DNA of 64,000 nucleotides, from positions 558,001-622,000 of the forward strand of contig NZ_SWCO01000005.1 in the NCBI RefSeq assembly GCF_005117025.1, in the 5' to 3' direction. The notes beneath the pieces were generated by a model that ran no database searches, was not told where the DNA came from, and saw nothing but the letters and a program-made list of their open reading frames with translations. Source of the DNA: Alteromonas portus. GTDB taxonomy: Bacteria; Pseudomonadota; Gammaproteobacteria; Enterobacterales; Alteromonadaceae. The position numbers were made by a program, and so were the translations under genes. How positions within the stretch are numbered: the first letter of the stretch is position 1; every line of letters starts with the position of its first letter. Below, piece after piece: positions 54,065 to 62,376 of this stretch.

Positions 54065-55608
54065 CACATAAAACGCTCATATAAGTTTATATTCATCATT
54101 GACAATAGGACTAGGGCACCATATGTCGCAAGCAATATTGAAGATAAAGCAAGAAATATCAACAAGTGTTTTCTTTGTTTTTTGCGAACACTTGCAATTT
54201 CTAGATCGGCTACAGTTCCATAGATTGGAAGTGATACCAGTGCAGACAACTGCTCGGCCCTCATCAAGACCGGAGAAAATTGTGAAACAATAAATGCGAG
54301 ACCTAAACCGCCAGCGAAGCCAATAACCAAAGTTACGGTGTAGAGCAGTACCCTGTTTGGACCTGAAGGTTGCCTAGGTAAAATTGGCGGAGATATAACT
54401 CGGAACTTTAGGTCATCGTCTGAAATGTCAGCTTTTTTCCCTAATTCGGCTGAATCTTGTCTTTGCAATAATTGTTCGTACTTACTTTTAATAATACCGT
54501 AATCTCTGTTTAGCGCCTTTTGCTCTAGTTCTAGTTGTGGTACGAAATCAATCTTCGCTTGCAATTCAGCTATTTGGGATTCGTAATCGCTTTCTCGTAC
54601 TTGCAACAATGCTAGCTGACTTTCTAATTGCCCAATATCTATTGACAATGGGTTATCGGCGCTCATCGAAGAAGCATTTTCGATACTAGCAATATAGCTC
54701 TCTACTTCTTTTTCTCTCAGAGTTATTAATCTGTCGAGCAAATTGTTAGTTTCGATAACATCAGGGTGTTCGTCAGTAAAGCGAAGCTTCAATTCATCTA
54801 GCTTATTTTCCAGAGCTTCAATCCTTGAGTCGAAACGAGTTGGAATCATGGCCCCTTCGTTAGAACCTGCGCTTTGCATCAGCTTTACATTTTTTCTTAA
54901 GGAAGTGATTTGTTCCTTGATTTCAACCATTGTGCGTCTAGTGGTTGCTAGATTATTTTCGGCAGTTTTAAGCCTCGAGTAATAAGAGCCTGTCTCAGGT
55001 AATATGTCAGAATACTTTCGCTTAAAGTCTGCAACACGCATTTCTGCTTCAGTTAACCTTTGCTCATACTCATCAATTTGCTGCTGTAAAAATTGATACG
55101 CTGAGTCGGATTGAACGCGATTTTTACCTAGACTTCCTTCTATAAGGAGGTTTAGTGTCTCTTGGACAACATTTCTTGCAATATTAGGATCTTGGTTATT
55201 ATAGGAAATATTATATATGTTACTTCTACCACCAGAACTGATCCTGATATCGCGTTCAAGCTCTCTGATCAACTGGTCAAAAGCCCCCGGACCAATTGCT
55301 TTTAAGTCTAAGTCCGTTTCTCTGGCAATTCGTTCTAGATTTTCCCTGCTTTTAAGCGTCTTCGCAATCAGGCTCACTTCTTGTGCTTGATTAGGATTTA
55401 TTACCAACCCTCTAAGTAATGGAGCTAACATTGATCGTGTATCAACATGCACTCGAGCAGAGCTAGAGTATGTGTCTGGTAACGAAAGTACGTACAGGAA
55501 ACCGAGAGGGCAAATTAGCCAACTAACGAAAAGTATATACCTTTTTTTTATCCATATGCCTTTTAGATAGTCAAGGATCTGGGCATATAACTGCTGTAAG
55601 TCGAACAT
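54064..55608 (-). CDS. XrtA-associated Wzz-like chain-length protein
   Basis: A 514-residue polysaccharide co-polymerase. Membrane helices lie near residues 25-43 and again near 430-450, with a possible third near 485-508, around a long periplasmic coiled coil (about 150-400). The Wzz domain start (SSARVHVDTRSMLAPLLRG) and the proline-rich segment before the second helix (ISPPILPRQPSGPNRVL) are present. It sets polymer length with the adjacent kinase. It starts 15 bases after the export lipoprotein gene. Confidence 0.9.
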   Translation of the reverse strand: MFDLQQLYAQILDYLKGIWIKKRYILFVSWLICPLGFLYVLSLPDTYSSSARVHVDTRSMLAPLLRGLVINPNQAQEVSLIAKTLKSRENLERIARETDLDLKAIGPGAFDQLIRELERDIRISSGGRSNIYNISYNNQDPNIARNVVQETLNLLIEGSLGKNRVQSDSAYQFLQQQIDEYEQRLTEAEMRVADFKRKYSDILPETGSYYSRLKTAENNLATTRRTMVEIKEQITSLRKNVKLMQSAGSNEGAMIPTRFDSRIEALENKLDELKLRFTDEHPDVIETNNLLDRLITLREKEVESYIASIENASSMSADNPLSIDIGQLESQLALLQVRESDYESQIAELQAKIDFVPQLELEQKALNRDYGIIKSKYEQLLQRQDSAELGKKADISDDDLKFRVISPPILPRQPSGPNRVLLYTVTLVIGFAGGLGLAFIVSQFSPVLMRAEQLSALVSLPIYGTVADLEIASVRKKQRKHLLIFLALSSILLATYGALVLLSMMNINLYERFM

Positions 55609-55623
55609 CTACTTCCCTTTGTT

Positions 55624-56259
55624 CTAGAACCAAGCCTCGGGTACTATTAAAATATCTCCAGGGAGCATATCTACGTTTTTACTAATATCTCCATCTCGTA
55701 TTAAATCATCAATAAACACTCTGTACACTTTTTGCTCCCCGTTCTCTATCCGTATCAATTGGGTGTTGTTTCCATCCGCAAACTCAGTGATTCCGCCGAC
55801 AGAAATCATTAAGTCTAAAAGTGTCATGTTCTCTTTGTAGTTGACCGCTCTAGGGTTAGTGGCTTCACCAATAACCCTTACTTGTTCGCTAAACGGCCCA
55901 ACGTAACCTCCAATCGTAACCGATACTCTAGGATTATTGATATAAACACTAAGTTGTTCCTCTAACTCTCTTGCAAGTTGAGTCGGCGTTCTGCCTGTGA
56001 CCTCAATATCTTCGATTAATTTGGTAGTAATCATTCCGTCGGGTCTAACACTGAATGAACCAGATAATTCGGGATTTCGCCAAACAAAAATATTTACGGA
56101 GTCACCCGGCCCTATAAGATACTTGTAATCATCGATATCTGTTGTGTAGGATGGATGTATAGTTGCATTGGGAAGCACGTTATTGGATGAGCAACTCCAC
56201 AGACAAAGTAATATGGAAATTACGCAAGTTAATCTAAAGCTTAACATCTGTACCTTCAT
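55624..56259 (-). CDS. XrtA-associated Wza-like polysaccharide export lipoprotein
   Basis: A 211-residue export protein. A lipobox is likely at LWSC (Cys23). The Poly_export domain follows (YLIGPGDSVNIFVWRNPELS) with a SLBB-type repeat (VRVIGEATNPRAVNYKENMT). It should form or join the outer-membrane pore for the EPS. First gene of the leftward operon, divergent from the sugar transferase gene. Confidence 0.9.
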   Translation of the reverse strand: MKVQMLSFRLTCVISILLCLWSCSSNNVLPNATIHPSYTTDIDDYKYLIGPGDSVNIFVWRNPELSGSFSVRPDGMITTKLIEDIEVTGRTPTQLARELEEQLSVYINNPRVSVTIGGYVGPFSEQVRVIGEATNPRAVNYKENMTLLDLMISVGGITEFADGNNTQLIRIENGEQKVYRVFIDDLIRDGDISKNVDMLPGDILIVPEAWF

Positions 56260-56347
56260 TTCGAGCGATCCTTGTTAAATCCTTTTTGAAAGCGAAAGTT
56301 TACTCATAGGTTATGAATTCATTGTTAACTGAATTAAAAGATTAGGC

Positions 56348-56361
56348 AAGCCTTAAGGCTT
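56348..56361. promoter_or_regulatory. Perfect 14-bp palindrome in the divergent EPS promoter region
   Basis: AAGCCTTAAGGCTT is fully self-complementary. It sits centrally in the 232-bp gap between the leftward export operon and rightward biosynthesis operon, so one regulator could serve both. I found no sigma-54 -24/-12 pattern here. Confidence 0.5.
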
Positions 56362-56491
56362 TAAGTTTGGGAATATTCTTCTGAAAAATATTTAAATGTA
56401 GATTTCAGTCCTATTCAAAGTTTATGTATATTGATTTAAGATACCTATTATAAAGCTGCGCATGCGTTAGTAACGCCAGGGAACGAACTTA

Positions 56492-57904
56492 ATGGCAATA
56501 AACAATAAAAAGCAAAACAAACGCTCGAATTTGCTTGTAATCTGTGATTTTACGTTAGTAAGTTACATCACATATCTTATGTATGTGATGCTTGATAATT
56601 ACTATTTCGACGATTCAGTAGATACGCTGAAGGTCTTAACTACTACCTTTTTATTTACTTTTTTCATCGTAATTTCGTCTCTTTCTGTAGGTCTTTACGA
56701 AAGTAAGCTAAGAGAAACTTTTAGAGGGATTATCAGACGAATTTTTGTCAGTGTCGGCATCGCTTACTTTTGTATCGAGATAGTAAGTGCAACTATTGGT
56801 ACTTCTCTGAAAATCCACCCGTATTTTCTTCCTGCTTCAGCTGCTGTTTCTATTATTACTCTCGTGGTTTTTCGTTACTTCACCACACGCTTGGGCTTAC
56901 TTGGGCTGGGTAAGACCCGCACGTTAATAATTGGGGCGGGGGAACGTGCGTCAATTATAGAAAAGCGGATGAGAAGGGACGTTGATAGAATTGGTTTTGA
57001 TTTGGTCGGTTTTATTCCCGTACCGGGTGATAATCGAGAAGATGGTATAAAGTCAGAAAAGATTGTACATATTCGACTAGAGCAAAACCTCCGTCAATTT
57101 ATCTATGATAATGATATAGAGGAGGTTGTTATTGCATGTGATCAGCGCAGGGGGACTTTGCCCCTAGAAGAGTTATTTGAATGCAAATTAAGAGGTATCG
57201 AAGTAACAGAGTTGCTAGATTTCATGGAAAGAGAAACGGGCCAAATTGTAGTTAATCTTATGTATCCTTCGTGGGTAATTTATTCTAACGGCTTCTCAAC
57301 CCAAAACTATCTAAGAGACTCCCTAGATTACGGGATCAATGCTTTTCTTGCGTTTATTGTATTTCTACTAACGTGGCCATTTATGTTGCTGACTGCTGTT
57401 TGTATTTACCTTGATGACGGCTTTAAAACGGGCACATCAGTGTTGTATAAACAAGAACGAGTTGGGCTTAATGGCAAGTTATTTCGAATTATGAAGTTTA
57501 GAAGTATGCGTCCTGATGCTGAAAAAGATGGAGCAAAGTGGGCTTCGAAGGATGATGACAGAGTGACACGCATTGGTCACTTTATTAGAAAATATCGAAT
57601 AGACGAGCTGCCACAACTGTTTAATGTTTTTAGAGGTGAAATGGCCTTTATTGGACCAAGGCCAGAGCGTCCAGAATTTGTAGAGCAACTTGTTCGTGAG
57701 ATCCCATATTACAATCAAAGACACAACGTCAAGCCGGGGTTGGCTGGTTGGGCTCAACTTAATTACCCCTACGGGGCATCCGTGACCGATTCGATGGAAA
57801 AGCTTAAATTTGATTTGTACTACGTTAAGCACCAAAGTCTTTTACTCGACTTGTTAATTTTAATTAGAACGACTGAAGTAGTTTTGTTTGGACGTGGAAG
57901 ATAG
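56492..57904 (+). CDS. EPS-initiating sugar transferase (EpsB/XrtA type)
   Basis: A 470-residue polyprenyl-phosphate sugar-1-phosphate transferase of the PEP-CTERM-associated type. Four or five N-terminal helices and a nucleotide-binding-like middle (RTLIIGAGERASIIEKRM) precede the catalytic transferase (about 275-470): KQERVGLNGKLFRIMKFRS, DELPQLFNVFRGEMAFIGPR, KPGLAGWAQLNYPYG. It loads the first sugar on undecaprenyl phosphate. AGGGA lies upstream. First gene of the rightward operon. Confidence 0.92.
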   Translation: MAINNKKQNKRSNLLVICDFTLVSYITYLMYVMLDNYYFDDSVDTLKVLTTTFLFTFFIVISSLSVGLYESKLRETFRGIIRRIFVSVGIAYFCIEIVSATIGTSLKIHPYFLPASAAVSIITLVVFRYFTTRLGLLGLGKTRTLIIGAGERASIIEKRMRRDVDRIGFDLVGFIPVPGDNREDGIKSEKIVHIRLEQNLRQFIYDNDIEEVVIACDQRRGTLPLEELFECKLRGIEVTELLDFMERETGQIVVNLMYPSWVIYSNGFSTQNYLRDSLDYGINAFLAFIVFLLTWPFMLLTAVCIYLDDGFKTGTSVLYKQERVGLNGKLFRIMKFRSMRPDAEKDGAKWASKDDDRVTRIGHFIRKYRIDELPQLFNVFRGEMAFIGPRPERPEFVEQLVREIPYYNQRHNVKPGLAGWAQLNYPYGASVTDSMEKLKFDLYYVKHQSLLLDLLILIRTTEVVLFGRGR

Positions 57905-57926
57905 TTTTTACTGACGGGAATAACCT

Positions 57927-58784
57927 TTGAAAAATGCAATGACAGTAGATGTTGAAGACTATTTTCAAGTTTCGGCATTCGAGAAATCAATTTCGCCCAA
58001 TGATTGGACGAAACTCCCACTGAGGGTGGGGGATAATACAAATAGGTTGATAGACCTATTTGCCGAGCATAATGTCAAAGCAACTTTTTTCTGTTTGGGA
58101 TGGGTTGCTGAAAAGTGTCCTAGTGTTATAAAGAGACTTGTTTCTGAAGGACATGAGTTAGCTAGCCATGGATATGACCATACCCGGCTTGGCTTTTTAG
58201 ATAAGAAGGGCTTTGCTCAAGACGTTAGCCGAAGTAAAAAGGTTCTTGAAGATACAGGCGGTGTGAAAGTTGTGGGTTACCGTGCACCAAGTTTTTCTAT
58301 CAACGAGCATACTCAGTGGGTTTATGAATTACTTTCTGAATTAGGGTTTACATACTCTTCAAGTACATATCCGATAGAACACGACCTATATGGAGTTCCC
58401 GATTGGCCTCGCTTCATACATACTCGACCAGAGGGAATTATAGAGATCCCAATCCCTACTTTGCGTAACAACAATACTAATAAAGGTATTGGAGGTGGGG
58501 GATATTTTAGGCTTTTTCCTTATTGGTTATCGAAACGAAGGATTGATGGTTTTTTAGAATCTGAAAACCAACCTTACAACTTTTACTTCCATCCTTGGGA
58601 GATTGATTCCAAACAACCTCGCATAAAGAAATTACCCATTAAATCCCGTTTTCGGCATTATGTGAATCTTAGTAAAATGGAAGGAAAACTTCGTTCTTTA
58701 TTGACAGATTTTGAATGGGGCACGATGACAGATGTTTATGGACTGAAGGAACAGGCGCAATGTCGGAAAGAGTTTGTAAGCTAG
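57927..58784 (+). CDS. XrtA-associated polysaccharide deacetylase
   Basis: A 285-residue NodB-fold deacetylase of the PEP-CTERM type. Motifs: AMTVDVEDYFQVSAFE (catalytic Asp), SHGYDH (metal His), GYRAPSFS and FYFHPWEID. It should remove N-acetyl groups from the EPS. The start is TTG 57927, with GGGA at a spacing of seven; the in-frame ATG four codons on has a poorer site. It overlaps the FemAB gene. Confidence 0.9.
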   Translation: MKNAMTVDVEDYFQVSAFEKSISPNDWTKLPLRVGDNTNRLIDLFAEHNVKATFFCLGWVAEKCPSVIKRLVSEGHELASHGYDHTRLGFLDKKGFAQDVSRSKKVLEDTGGVKVVGYRAPSFSINEHTQWVYELLSELGFTYSSSTYPIEHDLYGVPDWPRFIHTRPEGIIEIPIPTLRNNNTNKGIGGGGYFRLFPYWLSKRRIDGFLESENQPYNFYFHPWEIDSKQPRIKKLPIKSRFRHYVNLSKMEGKLRSLLTDFEWGTMTDVYGLKEQAQCRKEFVS

Positions 58785-59803
58785 CGACAGAGAAACATGA
58801 CTTTGAGTTGTGGGATGCTTACGTCGATAACCATAGTGAGGGAAGTTTCTTTCATCTTAGTGGCTGGCGAGATGTAATTTGTGAGGTCTATAAACATACG
58901 CCTTATTACTTAATTTTAGAAAATAATAAGACTATCTGCGGTGTGCTACCGCTGTTTGAACAAAAAAGTAGGTTGTTTGGTCATGTCTTAATTTCCACTC
59001 CGTTTTGTGTGTATGGCGGAGCTATAGCCGATGATGACGGCGGATTGTTACAATTGGAAAATGCAGCCGCAGAGCTAGGAAAGAAACTCAATGTTGATTA
59101 CGTTGAGTTTAGGTATACGAAGCCGCGCAGTAATAATTCGAATCTTATTCTTAATTGTAATCATTCCACTTATCTCATGCCTATTCCTGATGATGAGCAG
59201 GCGATACTACAATCAATAAAGAAGAAGCAACGAGCTAATGTGAGACAGTCACTGAAGAATGAACTAACAGCAAAGGAAACATCAGATATAAGCGAAGTTC
59301 ATCGTATTTACTCTGAGAGTGTAAGGAATCTGGGAACACCTGTGTTTCCAAAGCGATATTTTTCAAAACTCAAAGAGGTATTCAGTGACCGGGTAGAACT
59401 TTTGAGTATAAAAAATGGCGAACAGCCGGTATCTGCAGTTTTGTCTTTCTACTATAAAAATAAAGTCTTACCATACTACGGAGGCGGCACTCCAGAAGCT
59501 AGATATTGCCGTGGTAACGACTTTATGTATTACAGCCTAATGTGCCGGGCCAGGGAAAAACGTGATTGTGAAGTATTTGACTTTGGGCGAAGTAAAAACA
59601 ATTCCGGCTCGGGAAGCTACAAGAAAACCTGGGGTATAGAGCCACAGCCTCTTTATTATTATTGTCAATTAGTTAAAGCTACTAATTTGCCAAACTTAAG
59701 CCCAGATAATCCTAAGTATAGATATTTCATCAAAATGTGGAAAAAGCTTCCTTTGTTTGTTACTGAGCGCTTAGGCCCTTACCTGAGCCGCTTTTTAGGT
59801 TAG
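58760..59803 (+). CDS. XrtA-associated FemAB-like protein
   Basis: A 347-residue GNAT/FemAB-superfamily protein of the PEP-CTERM type, probably adding an acyl or aminoacyl group to the polymer or a lipid carrier. The GNAT core is seen in KKKQRANVRQSLKNELTAKE and in YYGGGTPEARYCRGNDFMYY and FDFGRSKNNSGSGSYKKTWG. ATG 58760 has AAGGA nine bases upstream and overlaps the deacetylase by 25 bases; longer frames are rejected. Confidence 0.87.
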   Translation: MSERVCKLATEKHDFELWDAYVDNHSEGSFFHLSGWRDVICEVYKHTPYYLILENNKTICGVLPLFEQKSRLFGHVLISTPFCVYGGAIADDDGGLLQLENAAAELGKKLNVDYVEFRYTKPRSNNSNLILNCNHSTYLMPIPDDEQAILQSIKKKQRANVRQSLKNELTAKETSDISEVHRIYSESVRNLGTPVFPKRYFSKLKEVFSDRVELLSIKNGEQPVSAVLSFYYKNKVLPYYGGGTPEARYCRGNDFMYYSLMCRAREKRDCEVFDFGRSKNNSGSGSYKKTWGIEPQPLYYYCQLVKATNLPNLSPDNPKYRYFIKMWKKLPLFVTERLGPYLSRFLG

Positions 59804-59839
59804 AGCACAGTCTGCTAATTTTTTCAGGATTATAAGTCA

Positions 59840-61288
59840 ATGAGGCAAAATTCAGTAAATTTCTATTTGACTCTTGGGGGATTGGCGTTTTTAGTTTGGG
59901 CATTCGTTTATTTCCAAACATTACAACACATGGTTATGGTGTGGTCTCAGTCCGAGACCTATAAACATTGTTTCTTTATCATCCCCATAACAATTTATCT
60001 TCTATATGAAAAGAGGGCACTTCTCAAAAGCTTAGATTATCGGCCTACTTGGTTGTTAATTGCACCGTTGCTGTTCATTCAAGCGTTATTTGTTTTAGCA
60101 CAGCAATTAAATGTACAACTTGTTGCTCATTTTTGTGCTGTTACTTCTCTTATAATAATTATCTGGACGCTGGTCGGAAATCATGTTTTCAAAGCTGTAG
60201 CGTTTCCTATTTTCTACCTTTATTTCGCCGTTCCTTTTGGCGAAGAGTTTGTTCCACATCTGCAAGTAATTACCGCAGATATAAGCTGCCAACTTCTAAT
60301 CGCGGTAGGCATTCCGGTCTATCGGGAGGGATTGTATCTGTATTTACCAAACGGGACCTTCCATGTTGCAGAAGCTTGCGCTGGAATACGATTCTTAATT
60401 GGCACTTTTGCACTGGGCGTGCTTCTAGCGTATCTAAACTATCAGCGCGTATGGAAGCGGGTATTATTTTCATTGGTTTGCGCTTTTGTACCAGTAATCG
60501 CTAACGGAATTAGAGCATTCGGCATTATGGTTATAGGGTATGTTACTGACATGCAGCATGCGGTAGGAGCTGATCACTTAGTATATGGGTGGTTTTTCTT
60601 TTTATTTGTCCTAGTTATTTTGTTCTTTTTAGGAAATGTTGCTAATGATGCTCAAGCTAATTACTCAAGTAACGGAGAAGTTGGAAAAATAGAAGCTCGT
60701 TATTCTGTATTTCTTACGTCCGTGTTAGTTCTTCTTTTGCCATTAGCGTCGAGTTTCAGCGCGAGTAAACACAGTTTATCAAAAGATATTAACGTCAGTC
60801 AGTTACTAGATTCCTATTATCAAGTTGGAGAGCAAGCTTCATTTAATTGGATGGAAGTTGACGATGATACTATTCAACCGTCATGGACCGGTATTTTGAA
60901 TGAAGTCCCATTGAGATTAACCTATCGAGATGATAGCGACGAGCAGGAATTAGTAAGCTCTTTACATCGACCATTCAACGATGACGAATTCAGCCTTCTC
61001 AAGGCTAAAGAACTAATTCGAAGAAACAACGATTCTTTCGAAATAATTAAGATTCAAAACGTCCATGGGCATAGTAAGAGCCTATTGATTTGGTATCAAT
61101 TGGAAAACCGTTCCGTAGCACCTGCTTTAACCGCAAAGTGGCAGCAGTTTCTCAATCGTATGTCTGGCAAAAGAGCCGATGGTTACTATGTCGTTGCAGA
61201 GATACCCGAAAACCTTTCAGTTGATATAGTATTAAAGCGGTTAGGCACTCTACCTCTACCTCCGACTGAAACAAAGGCTGCGCGATGA
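59840..61288 (+). CDS. xrtA: Exosortase A with C-terminal EpsI domain
   Basis: A 482-residue polytopic transpeptidase-like enzyme that sorts PEP-CTERM proteins. About eight helices carry the catalytic residues Cys180 (HVAEACAGIRFL), Arg225 (PVIANGIRAFGI) and His246 (GADHLVYGWFF). After about residue 290 a periplasmic EpsI-like domain follows, as in XrtA proteins. AGGA lies ten bases before ATG. It overlaps the glycosyltransferase by four bases. No PEP-CTERM substrate gene lies in the window. Confidence 0.92.
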   Translation: MRQNSVNFYLTLGGLAFLVWAFVYFQTLQHMVMVWSQSETYKHCFFIIPITIYLLYEKRALLKSLDYRPTWLLIAPLLFIQALFVLAQQLNVQLVAHFCAVTSLIIIIWTLVGNHVFKAVAFPIFYLYFAVPFGEEFVPHLQVITADISCQLLIAVGIPVYREGLYLYLPNGTFHVAEACAGIRFLIGTFALGVLLAYLNYQRVWKRVLFSLVCAFVPVIANGIRAFGIMVIGYVTDMQHAVGADHLVYGWFFFLFVLVILFFLGNVANDAQANYSSNGEVGKIEARYSVFLTSVLVLLLPLASSFSASKHSLSKDINVSQLLDSYYQVGEQASFNWMEVDDDTIQPSWTGILNEVPLRLTYRDDSDEQELVSSLHRPFNDDEFSLLKAKELIRRNNDSFEIIKIQNVHGHSKSLLIWYQLENRSVAPALTAKWQQFLNRMSGKRADGYYVVAEIPENLSVDIVLKRLGTLPLPPTETKAAR

Positions 61289-62367
61289 CTAAGACTATTT
61301 TTCACGTAGTATATGGACTCCACGTTGGGGGTCTTGAGAGAGTACTAATCAACACCGTCTCTCGTATGCCCAATGATTATAAACATACAGTAGTCTGTCT
61401 AACTTCTTATTCTGACTCTTTCGCTTCACTCCTTCCTAGTAACGCAAGCGTAATAGCGTTGGGCAAAAAAGATGGTCAAGACTTTGGACTTTTTTTTAAA
61501 TGGTGGAAACTTTTGCGAGCTTACAAGCCCGATGTGGTTCACAGCTACAACCTCGCGACGCTTGAACTTCAAGTATTATCAGCCTTATCAGGCGTAAAAG
61601 TTCGTGTTCATGCAGAGCATGGAAGAGACGTATATGATCCTTTTGGCGATAATAAAAAATATCAGTTGCTAAGACGGTTAGTTTCACCGTTCATTCACAC
61701 TTGGGTTTCAGTTTCAACAGAGCTACATATGTGGCTGATGAATACTGTTGGTCTTCCTAATAGTAAAACAAAGTTAATTAGAAATGGTATCGATACTAAA
61801 CTCTTCACACCTCAACATAAGCCGAGTGACGAGTTTGTCGTTGGTAATGTGGGTCGCTTGAACCCAATCAAAAATCAGACCCTCTTAATAGATGCGTTCT
61901 GCTTAGCGGCTTATCGTAACGCTGAGTTTGCGCAGAAAGCGAGGCTGAGTATTGTAGACGAGGGAGAAAGCGAATCGATTTTACATGACCACATTACTTC
62001 AAAGAATATGGCTAAAAAAATAAGCTTGATAGGGCTTCGAGAGGATATGCCTGACGTGTACCGAAGCTTTTCCGTATTCGTTATGTCATCTATCGGTGAA
62101 GGTATACCAATGACATTGTTAGAGGCCATGGCTAGTGGTGTACCCGCTATCGTTACGGACGTTGGCGGGATGCCTGAGGTCGTTACGGGAAAGGAAGGTA
62201 TAGTTGTTCCTTCGCAGAACGCAGATGCGTTGGCCGATTCACTGATACAGCTTTTCGAGTCGCCGGATTTACTTAACAGTTTCGCAAATGCATCACGTGA
62301 AAGAATTTGTAAATATTTTGATGAAGATAAGATGGTCTCTGATTATTTATCGTTATACAACCAATGA
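61285..62367 (+). CDS. XrtA-associated GT4 glycosyltransferase
   Basis: A 360-residue GT-B glycosyltransferase of the PEP-CTERM type (TIGR03088-like). The N-domain opens VVYGLHVGGLERVLINTV; the C-domain has VGNVGRLNPIKNQTLLIDAF and the nucleotide-sugar motif SSIGEGIPMTLLEAMASGVP. It should extend the EPS repeat unit. Its start overlaps the xrtA stop (ATGA). Confidence 0.92.
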   Translation: MTKTIFHVVYGLHVGGLERVLINTVSRMPNDYKHTVVCLTSYSDSFASLLPSNASVIALGKKDGQDFGLFFKWWKLLRAYKPDVVHSYNLATLELQVLSALSGVKVRVHAEHGRDVYDPFGDNKKYQLLRRLVSPFIHTWVSVSTELHMWLMNTVGLPNSKTKLIRNGIDTKLFTPQHKPSDEFVVGNVGRLNPIKNQTLLIDAFCLAAYRNAEFAQKARLSIVDEGESESILHDHITSKNMAKKISLIGLREDMPDVYRSFSVFVMSSIGEGIPMTLLEAMASGVPAIVTDVGGMPEVVTGKEGIVVPSQNADALADSLIQLFESPDLLNSFANASRERICKYFDEDKMVSDYLSLYNQ

Positions 62368-62376
62368 GAAGCCGGT

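Noticed and set aside
56260..56491. Sigma-54 promoter for the EPS operons
   Set aside because: XrtA loci can be sigma-54 controlled, but I found no TGGCAC-N5-TTGC-like pair in this gap.
57479..57835. 118-codon minus-strand ORF opposite the EPS sugar transferase
   Set aside because: Overlaps the catalytic transferase domain; no independent support.
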